From: Armatimonadota bacterium
GTDB lineage: Bacteria > Armatimonadota > UBA5829
Length of the DNA: 5,173 nucleotides
Direction of reading: 5' to 3'
Assembly (NCBI GenBank): GCA_023398345.1
Contig: JAEWSK010000130.1
Span: 1-5,173 of the forward strand
Position 1 is the first letter of the stretch. Each line of letters starts with the position of its first letter. The notes beneath the pieces were generated by a model. The model made no database searches. It was given only the letters and a program-made list of their open reading frames with translations, and was not told the origin of the DNA. Below, piece after piece: positions 1 to 5,173 of the stretch. Position numbers and translations under genes: made by a program.

Positions 1-913
<913 letters not shown>

Positions 914-949
914 CGGAACGCAAACACGCAATAGCCGATAACAACAAAT

Positions 950-1366
950 ATGCCGGAACATACATTTAAACTCGAAGTTATAACCCCCGACAGGGTGGTA
1001 ATGTCGGATAGTGGGGTCGTATCGGTCGTGGCGCCTGGCAGCCAGGGCTACTTTGGCATGCTGGCAAAACACGCGCCGATGATGGCGGAGCTAAAAATCG
1101 GCAAACTCGATTTCCGCCGCGTCGATGATACATCTAATGCCATGGCAATCTCATGTGGGTTTCTTGAAGTCTTTGAGGATAAGGTCAGCGTGCTGGCCGA
1201 ATCTGCCGAGCTTGCGGACGAGATCGATATCGAACGCGCCGAGCAGTCAAAAAGGCGTGCAGAAGAACGACTTGAGCAAAACGGGTCGGAAATTGATGTG
1301 GCAAGGGCTGAAGCTGCGCTTGCCCGTGCGACAAATAGACTGAATATCGCCGAAGGGCGTAGTTGA
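950..1366 (+). CDS. atpC: F1Fo ATP synthase epsilon subunit
   Basis: Central-stalk subunit of F1 that couples rotation to catalysis and can inhibit ATP hydrolysis. The 138 residues match the usual length of 130-140. Residues 1-86 form the N-terminal beta-sandwich (FKLEVITPDRVV..., VVAPGSQGYFGMLAKHAPMMAELKIGKL); residues about 88-135 form the two C-terminal helices. These helices carry a repeated pattern, EID[I/V]xRAExxxxRAxxRL, at residues 91-108 and 114-131. The first copy contains IDIERA, which fits the I(L)DxxRA motif linked to ATP binding in Bacillus-type epsilon, so this protein may sense ATP (inference). The ATG at 950 is the first start available, and no clear Shine-Dalgarno precedes it; translational coupling to atpD across the 36-base gap is possible. 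The gene is last in the operon and is followed by an intrinsic terminator. Confidence 0.96.
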   Translation: MPEHTFKLEVITPDRVVMSDSGVVSVVAPGSQGYFGMLAKHAPMMAELKIGKLDFRRVDDTSNAMAISCGFLEVFEDKVSVLAESAELADEIDIERAEQSKRRAEERLEQNGSEIDVARAEAALARATNRLNIAEGRS

Positions 1367-1375
1367 CCTTTTCAT

Positions 1376-1391
1376 CACGAAAGCACGAAAG
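1376..1391 (+). repeat. Tandem direct repeat CACGAAAG x2
   Basis: Two perfect, abutting copies of the octamer CACGAAAG lie at 1376-1383 and 1384-1391, just after atpC. The second copy forms most of the left arm of the terminator stem, and its complement reappears at 1416-1423 as TTTTCGTG, which is CTTTCGTG except for its first base. Short CACGAAAG-like runs are, from memory, common in intergenic DNA of some environmental bacteria, so this may be one copy of a dispersed repeat; a genome-wide count would be needed to tell. Confidence 0.6.
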
Positions 1392-1430
1392 AAAATGACT
1401 GAGCCGAATTTTTTCTTTTCGTGCTTTTTT
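1381..1430 (+). terminator. Intrinsic (rho-independent) terminator of the atp operon
   Basis: The left arm AAGCACGAAA (1381-1390) pairs perfectly with TTTCGTGCTT (1417-1426). After a one-base bulge (T1416), GAAAA (1391-1395) pairs with TTTTC (1411-1415), giving about 15 base pairs around a 15-base loop. The stem is followed by, and partly contains, a run of six T (1425-1430). It begins 14 bases past the atpC stop, the expected place for the end of the atp transcript. The stem is rather AT-rich, so some read-through into the next gene is possible. Confidence 0.82.
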
Positions 1431-1453
1431 CCTTTCGCGATTTTGTAATCCCT

Positions 1454-1459
1454 GAAAGG
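1454..1459 (+). promoter_or_regulatory. Shine-Dalgarno of the transglutaminase-like gene
   Basis: GAAAGG lies 8 bases before the ATG at 1468, a near-ideal spacing, and supports that start. A partly complementary CCTTTC at 1431-1436 could pair with it and mask it. The pairing is only 6 bp over a 17-base loop, so any regulatory role is speculative. Confidence 0.7.
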
Positions 1460-1467
1460 CATATCAA

Positions 1468-2895
1468 ATGAAGAAATGGTTTACGCTTATGCTGATCGTC
1501 TTTGCAACGCGCGCGGGCGCTTATTCGATCCCAAACGAAATGTGGATGGGCACATTTGTCGGCGAGAACAAAGTCGGCTGGATGGCCCTAAATATTGACA
1601 ATTGCGAGTACGAAGGAACAAAAGGCTACAAAGTCACAACCGCCGTCAACAATCACCTCTTCGTGCTTGGCGCTGAAATGACGCAGGTGGTCGACACAGT
1701 TGTCTACACCGACGAAAAATTTGCCCCGCTAAAAGAAGTATTCTCGATGTCCAGCGGCGGCAAAACCACTACGGTCACATCAAAGTTTTCCAAGTCCAGC
1801 ATTGAATGCGATGTATCCGCGGGCAGTGGCTTGTCAAAAAAGACAATTTCTATCCCCGACGGCCCCGGCTTAATTGCCGACCCGCTGTTCACTACGTCCG
1901 ATGCGTTTCCTGAAATCGGCAAACAGTACAGCCTACGCTATTTCAACCCGCTTACGCTATCGATTGAAGATCTGACCATAAAAGTAAACAAGCGTGAGAA
2001 AATAGCTGTCGGAAACAAGCAATACGACACTGTCTTGCTCGAAAATATCACTCCGCTCGGCAATATGAGCGTGTGGCAGGAATCAGACGGCGCAGTTGTA
2101 AAAATCAACGGGATGATGGGAATCAGCATGGTCCGAATGGATCGCGCTCAGGCAATTGCGACCGATGAAAATGCAAAGCCCGAAGACTTTGCCATACTCA
2201 CAAGTGCCAAGTGCGACAAGACAATTTCTCACCCGCGCGAAGTAAAGCATTTCAAAGCCGTGCTGACCGGCATAGGCGACCCGAATATGCTTATAACCGA
2301 CACCCGGCAAAAATCGACTGCTCTCGAAGAAAAGTCAGGAGCAGCTCAGTTTGTAATTAAAGCTTCGCTATTTAATAAATCAAAGTCCGTCAATTTGCCC
2401 ATTTCAGATGCAAATTTGGGTGAGTATTTAATATCGAGCCCATATGTCGACTCAGATGAAAAAAGCATTGCCGAGCAGTCGAATAAGATTGTCGGCACAC
2501 AGACAAACGCCTATGTCGCATGCGCAACGATACGCGAATGGATTCACGACAACCTCAAAGTCAAGGGAGACATCGGGATTACCCGATCCGGCTCCGATGT
2601 GTTAAAATCTAAAGTAGGTGTTTGCAGGGACTATGCGATTTTATTTGCGGCCCTGGCCCGAAGCGCGCGGATTCCGTGCAAAGTAGTGAGCGGGCTGATC
2701 TACACAGAGGGGGCGTTTTACTATCACGCGTGGGTAGAATGCTGGGTCGGCAGTTGGGTTCCGTTCGATGCGACTCTGCCCACTGACTTTGTTGACGCCA
2801 CGCATATCAAGTTGGCCGAGGGCGACGCAACAACGATGTTCGGCCTTGCCAAAGTGATCGGCTCATTAAAAGTAGAACTTAAAGAATGCAAGTAG
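1468..2895 (+). CDS. Exported transglutaminase-like protein
   Basis: A 475-residue protein of the transglutaminase-like / papain-fold superfamily; substrate and reaction are unknown. Members may cross-link, cleave or modify peptides. Residues 1-18 form a signal peptide (MKKW, hydrophobic FTLMLIVFA, cleavage after RAGA) with no lipobox Cys, so the mature protein is probably periplasmic or secreted. Residues about 20-235 look beta-rich, with no recognised catalytic motif. The C-terminal core (about 320-450) contains SDVLKSKVGVCRDYAILFAALAR with nucleophile C386, YYHAWVECWVG with H420, and WVPFDATL with D434, an intact triad with normal spacing. It ends with DATHIKLAEGD, a tail typical of this group. 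GAAAGG 8 bases upstream supports the ATG. The gene sits between the atp terminator and nuoA, only 30-42 bases from nuoA, so it may share a transcript with the nuo genes. A role in cell-envelope protein turnover or maturation is possible but not shown. Confidence 0.9.
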   Translation: MKKWFTLMLIVFATRAGAYSIPNEMWMGTFVGENKVGWMALNIDNCEYEGTKGYKVTTAVNNHLFVLGAEMTQVVDTVVYTDEKFAPLKEVFSMSSGGKTTTVTSKFSKSSIECDVSAGSGLSKKTISIPDGPGLIADPLFTTSDAFPEIGKQYSLRYFNPLTLSIEDLTIKVNKREKIAVGNKQYDTVLLENITPLGNMSVWQESDGAVVKINGMMGISMVRMDRAQAIATDENAKPEDFAILTSAKCDKTISHPREVKHFKAVLTGIGDPNMLITDTRQKSTALEEKSGAAQFVIKASLFNKSKSVNLPISDANLGEYLISSPYVDSDEKSIAEQSNKIVGTQTNAYVACATIREWIHDNLKVKGDIGITRSGSDVLKSKVGVCRDYAILFAALARSARIPCKVVSGLIYTEGAFYYHAWVECWVGSWVPFDATLPTDFVDATHIKLAEGDATTMFGLAKVIGSLKVELKECK

Positions 2896-2923
2896 CTGTC
2901 AGTCGACTGTTCGACTGGTAGCT
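2894..2923 (+). promoter_or_regulatory. Strong hairpin between the transglutaminase-like gene and nuoA
   Basis: Bases 2894-2906 pair with 2911-2923 around the four-base loop CTGT. This makes 13 consecutive pairs, two of them G-U, with a fully Watson-Crick 7-bp apex CAGTCGA/TCGACTG. The hairpin starts inside the TAG stop of the upstream gene and ends five bases before the nuoA Shine-Dalgarno at 2928. Only three T follow the right arm (2923-2925), so it is a poor intrinsic terminator. It could be an mRNA-stabilising or processing element separating the two messages, or it could tune ribosome access to nuoA. The CAGTCGACTG part (2900-2909) is also a perfect DNA palindrome and could be an operator. 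Confidence 0.7.
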
Positions 2924-2927
2924 TTGT

Positions 2928-2931
2928 GGAG
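2928..2931 (+). promoter_or_regulatory. Shine-Dalgarno that decides the nuoA start
   Basis: GGAG lies 6 bases before GTG 2938. It overlaps the alternative start GTG 2926, which itself has only the base-paired hairpin arm upstream. This favours 2938 as the real start. Confidence 0.65.
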
Positions 2932-2937
2932 AATAAC

Positions 2938-3315
2938 GTGCTGGCTAAGGACTTTCTTACAGTAGGCATCTTTCTGGTCGTCGGCATAGGATTTGTCGTC
3001 GTAACGCTGCTGGCGTCGATGATATTTCGGCCGCACCGGCCCACTGACGAAAAGCGCACAACATACGAATGCGGCGAGGAACCGATCGGCCCGGCGTGGC
3101 TGCAGTTTCGCGCAGGTTATTATATATACGCGCTGATTTTTTTAGTTTTTGATGTTGAGGCCGTATTTATATTCCCATGGGCAGCCGGACTGCATGGGCT
3201 GTCGAAGAACCCTGCGCTCGCGGTAGTTGGATTTGTCGATATGGTGATCTTTGTCGCGGTGCTGGCGGTAGGACTTATATGGGCATGGAAGAAAGGTGTG
3301 CTGGAGTGGAAGTAG
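2938..3315 (+). CDS. nuoA: NADH-quinone oxidoreductase subunit A
   Basis: Small membrane subunit of respiratory complex I (ND3 family) at the junction of membrane and peripheral arms, near the quinone channel. From GTG 2938 it has 125 residues, a usual length. Three membrane helices are visible (about 6-30, 62-82 and 94-117). The long loop after helix 1 has the family signature: [16 protein letters not shown] with the conserved Cys (C45), then [18 protein letters not shown]. Helix 2 contains [11 protein letters not shown] with conserved acidic residues D72 and E74. GTG 2926 would add four residues (VENN) but has no good Shine-Dalgarno, while GTG 2938 has GGAG six bases upstream. The gene is the first of the nuo cluster, and its end overlaps nuoB. 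Product certain, start fairly likely. Confidence 0.95.
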   Translation: MLAKDFLTVGIFLVVGIGFVVVTLLASMIFRPHRPTDEKRTTYECGEEPIGPAWLQFRAGYYIYALIFLVFDVEAVFIFPWAAGLHGLSKNPALAVVGFVDMVIFVAVLAVGLIWAWKKGVLEWK

Positions 3316-3815
3316 ATCGCCCGTTTGATTATGTGGAACGCCTACCCGGCGGCGCACTTATAACGACAACTGTGGACAAAGTGTTCGAATGGGCACAGGA
3401 GAGCTCACTGTGGTATCTATCCTTTGGTTTGGCATGCTGCGCGATTGAAGTGCTGATGGCGGCAGGCGCTGCTCGCTATGACCTTGATAGGTTTGGAATG
3501 ATATTTCGCGCTACTCCACGGCAGGCCGATTTGATGATAGTCGCGGGGACTGTCACAAAAAAGATGGCTCCAAGAGTAAAGCGAATTTACGAACAGATGG
3601 CCGAGCCGAGATATGTAATCGCGACTGGGAGCTGCGCCAACGCAGGCGGCCCATTTGCGGATTCATACGCAGTCGTCAAAGGCGTTGATAAGATCATACC
3701 CGTCGATGTCTATGTCCCAGGCTGCCCGCCGCGTCCCGAAGCTCTTATACATGCTGTAATGGATCTTCGCAAGAAGATGCGCGGGGAAGTGGACAACAAG
3801 CAAAAAAGTCGATAG
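3279..3815 (+). CDS. nuoB: NADH-quinone oxidoreductase subunit B
   Basis: Peripheral-arm subunit of complex I (PSST / 20 kDa family) that holds the terminal 4Fe-4S cluster N2, the direct electron donor to quinone. From ATG 3279 it has 178 residues. All four cluster ligands are present: the adjacent pair C53-C54 in [10 protein letters not shown]119 in [10 protein letters not shown] and C149 in [11 protein letters not shown]. The core also has [32 protein letters not shown] and the C-terminal HAVMDLRKK. The start is uncertain. ATG 3279 has AGGA five bases upstream and a 37-base overlap with nuoA; ATG 3285 and GTG 3306 (AAAGG nine bases upstream, 10-base overlap) are alternatives. The N-terminal tail before about residue 25 is not conserved, so homology does not settle it. 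The frame is open back to 3177, but that part only shadows nuoA. Confidence 0.95.
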   Translation: MGMEERCAGVEVDRPFDYVERLPGGALITTTVDKVFEWAQESSLWYLSFGLACCAIEVLMAAGAARYDLDRFGMIFRATPRQADLMIVAGTVTKKMAPRVKRIYEQMAEPRYVIATGSCANAGGPFADSYAVVKGVDKIIPVDVYVPGCPPRPEALIHAVMDLRKKMRGEVDNKQKSR

Positions 3816-3835
3816 ATGAGGACTTAAAATTTAAA

Positions 3836-4270
3836 ATGTCCGAACTGACTGAAAAAGCAATACGCGATTTGTATCCCGACGCGGTGCTCGAAACGAGCGA
3901 CGTGTTTGGGACGCTTAATGTTAAGATAATGCCTTCGAGCTTACTTAACGTCGGCGAACTGCTGCATTCGCAGGGTTTTGACTACCTCGCCGATGTTACT
4001 GCCGTCGACTGGCAAGATCGCATCGAGGTCGTCTATCAATTTACAGCGCTAAATCGAAATGAAAAGATCGCGCTACGGCTCGATTTAGATCGCCAAAAGC
4101 CGGAAGTAAACTCAATTACGTCGATTTGGAAAGGCGCAAACTTTCAGGAGCGCGAGGTCTATGATTTAATGGGAGTTATATTTACCAATCATCCCGACTT
4201 GCGCCGAATTCTGCTTCCCGAGGATTGGGAAGGCTACCCGCTAAGGAAAGATTATGTCATCCCGGATTAG
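3836..4270 (+). CDS. nuoC: NADH-quinone oxidoreductase subunit C
   Basis: Peripheral-arm subunit of complex I (30 kDa family), a structural partner of NuoD and NuoB; it carries no cofactor. At 144 residues it is at the short end of the family and ends soon after the signature. The fold starts with a short helical lead (residues 1-12), then the mixed alpha/beta core with FDYLADVTAVDW (48-59). The 30 kDa signature is at about 104-125, QEREVYDLMGVIFTNHPDLRR, followed by ILLPEDWEGYPLRKDY. It is a stand-alone gene, not fused to nuoD. A GAGGA (3818-3822) lies 13 bases before the ATG, longer than optimal, and the intervening leader is A/T only after the first few bases. The gap from nuoB is 20 bases; the end overlaps nuoD. 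Confidence 0.96.
   Translation: MSELTEKAIRDLYPDAVLETSDVFGTLNVKIMPSSLLNVGELLHSQGFDYLADVTAVDWQDRIEVVYQFTALNRNEKIALRLDLDRQKPEVNSITSIWKGANFQEREVYDLMGVIFTNHPDLRRILLPEDWEGYPLRKDYVIPD
4243..4247 (+). promoter_or_regulatory. Shine-Dalgarno of nuoD, inside nuoC
   Basis: AAGGA lies 6 bases before the ATG at 4254, within the last codons of nuoC. It fixes the nuoD start upstream of the nuoC stop and suggests coupled translation of the two partner subunits. Confidence 0.7.
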
Positions 4271-5173
4271 AACCGAGTTTGTAGAAGTCAATATGGGGCC
4301 GCAGCACCCGTCAACGCACGGAGTGTTGCGTTTGGCGGTCACGCTTGACGGCGAGGTCGTAGTAAAGTGCCACCCCGACGTCGGCTATCTGCACCGAGGC
4401 ATCGAAAAACTCGCTGAATCGCACACGTGGATTCAATTTATTCCAATAACCGACCGCATCGATTATTTAGCGTCCATGCTCGGCAATGCCGCGTATGTCG
4501 GAGCAGTTGAAAAGCTGGGCGCAATTGAAGTCCCTGAGCGCGCGGAGTATATTCGCATTATTATGATGGAGTTGCAGCGAGTTGCCAGCCACCTTGTCTT
4601 CTTCGGCACTTTGGCACTGGATCTCGGCGCGACAACTCCGTTTCTTTACACGTTCCGTGAGCGAGAAGACATAATCGACTTGTTTGAAATGACATGCGGT
4701 GCGCGGCTGACTTATAACTACTTCCGGCCCGGCGGGGTTTCGCGTGACCTGCCCGGTGGATTTTATGCAAAGTGCAAAGCGTACATAAAAAAGCAGCGCG
4801 AAAAGCTATCCGAATACGACGATTTGTTTACCAACAATCAGATATTTATATCACGCACACGAAACGTCGGCATAATATCCGCAGAAGATGCAATCAACTA
4901 CTCGCTTTCCGGCCCGACTTTGCGCGGATCGGGTGTCGCTTACGATGTTCGAAAAGCAGACCCTTACTCACTGTATGACAAATTCGACTGGCAAGTAATA
5001 ACTTATCCGGACGGCGACTCACTATCGCGGTTTATGGTTCGAGTTATGGAAATTCGCCAAAGTTTGAATATTGTCGAGCAGGCGCTAGACGCAATTCCTG
5101 AGGGCGAACTCAATTACAAGATTCAACCGCGCTTGAAATTGCCGGCAGGAGAAGTATATTATCATATCGAATC
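4254..5173 (+). CDS. nuoD: NADH-quinone oxidoreductase subunit D, 3'-partial
   Basis: Peripheral-arm subunit of complex I (49 kDa family, related to the large subunit of NiFe hydrogenases) that forms the quinone pocket with NuoB. The frame is open from ATG 4254 to the window end, giving 306 residues; about 70-100 are missing compared with the family. Key features are GPQHPSTHGVLRL (15-27) with H22, and TDRIDYLASM with Y71. Their spacing of 49 equals that of the quinone-binding His and Tyr of the mitochondrial 49 kDa subunit. Further conserved parts are VGYLHRGIEKLAE (43-55), MMELQRVASHL (104-114), GARLTYNYFRPGGVSRDLP (149-167), SGPTLRGSGVAYDVRK (219-234), and SRFMVRVMEIRQS (258-270). Like most NuoD it lacks the Cys pairs that bind NiFe in hydrogenases. 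It overlaps nuoC by 17 bases and has AAGGA six bases before the ATG. Confidence 0.96.
   Translation, partial: MSSRIRTEFVEVNMGPQHPSTHGVLRLAVTLDGEVVVKCHPDVGYLHRGIEKLAESHTWIQFIPITDRIDYLASMLGNAAYVGAVEKLGAIEVPERAEYIRIIMMELQRVASHLVFFGTLALDLGATTPFLYTFREREDIIDLFEMTCGARLTYNYFRPGGVSRDLPGGFYAKCKAYIKKQREKLSEYDDLFTNNQIFISRTRNVGIISAEDAINYSLSGPTLRGSGVAYDVRKADPYSLYDKFDWQVITYPDGDSLSRFMVRVMEIRQSLNIVEQALDAIPEGELNYKIQPRLKLPAGEVYYHIE

Noticed and set aside
1444..1449. TGTAAT as a -10 box for the transglutaminase-like gene
   Set aside because: It matches the consensus at 5 of 6 bases, but there is no plausible -35 at 16-18 bases upstream, and transcription would start at or within the Shine-Dalgarno at 1454-1459.
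1468..1530. Lipoprotein signal for the transglutaminase-like protein
   Set aside because: The cleavage region reads TRAGAYS and has no Cys, so an ordinary signal peptide fits better.
2894..2925. Hairpin before nuoA as a full intrinsic terminator
   Set aside because: The stem is strong, but only three T follow and the next gene begins at once, so efficient termination is unlikely.
2724..3059. Antisense open frame across the end of the transglutaminase-like gene and nuoA
   Set aside because: It covers conserved coding sequence on the other strand, and its Ser/Thr-rich translation has no recognisable domain.
3177..3278. N-terminal extension of nuoB beginning MGSRTAW
   Set aside because: It lies wholly inside nuoA in another frame, resembles no NuoB N-terminus, and better starts with ribosome sites exist at 3279-3306.
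3806..3825. Small stem AAGTC/GACTT placing the nuoC Shine-Dalgarno in its loop
   Set aside because: Only five base pairs with a ten-base loop; this is expected by chance.
4772..4978. Small + strand open frame within nuoD
   Set aside because: It is in a different frame from a fully conserved NuoD core and has an Arg-rich shadow composition.

Overview
The window holds bacterial energy-metabolism genes, all on the + strand: the end of an F1Fo ATP synthase operon (atpD, partial, then atpC), one exported transglutaminase-like protein of unknown role, and the start of a complex I (NADH:quinone oxidoreductase) operon, nuoA-nuoB-nuoC-nuoD, with nuoD cut by the window end. The organism is a bacterium with a respiratory chain. 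It has separate nuoC and nuoD genes rather than the fused nuoCD of enterobacteria, and base composition is mixed and near balanced. I cannot assign a phylum from this sequence. The style (exported transglutaminase, energy genes in neighbouring operons, dispersed CACGAAAG-type intergenic repeat) would suit an environmental lineage outside the well-studied Proteobacteria and Firmicutes, but that is only an impression.

Layout. Positions 1-913 encode the C-terminal two thirds of the ATP synthase beta subunit, and 950-1366 encode epsilon, the usual last gene of atp operons. A good intrinsic terminator (1381-1430) built on a tandem CACGAAAG repeat follows and should end the atp transcript. Positions 1468-2895 encode a 475-residue protein with a signal peptide, a beta-rich N-terminal half and a C-terminal transglutaminase core with an intact Cys-His-Asp triad. 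Its stop codon overlaps a strong 13-bp hairpin (2894-2923), which ends just before the Shine-Dalgarno of nuoA. The nuo genes are then tightly packed: nuoA overlaps nuoB, about 20 bases separate nuoB and nuoC, and nuoC overlaps nuoD by 17 bases.

How they work together. Complex I oxidises NADH, reduces quinone and pumps protons; ATP synthase spends the proton gradient to make ATP. NuoB (cluster N2) and NuoD (quinone pocket) form the quinone-reducing site, NuoC sits beside them in the hydrophilic arm, and NuoA is a membrane subunit next to the quinone channel. All key residues visible in these proteins are intact, so the machinery looks functional and conventional. The unexplained parts are the transglutaminase gene between the two operons and the hairpin in front of nuoA. 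No mobile element, CRISPR array, tRNA or rRNA is visible, and no stretch longer than about 100 bases lacks a gene.
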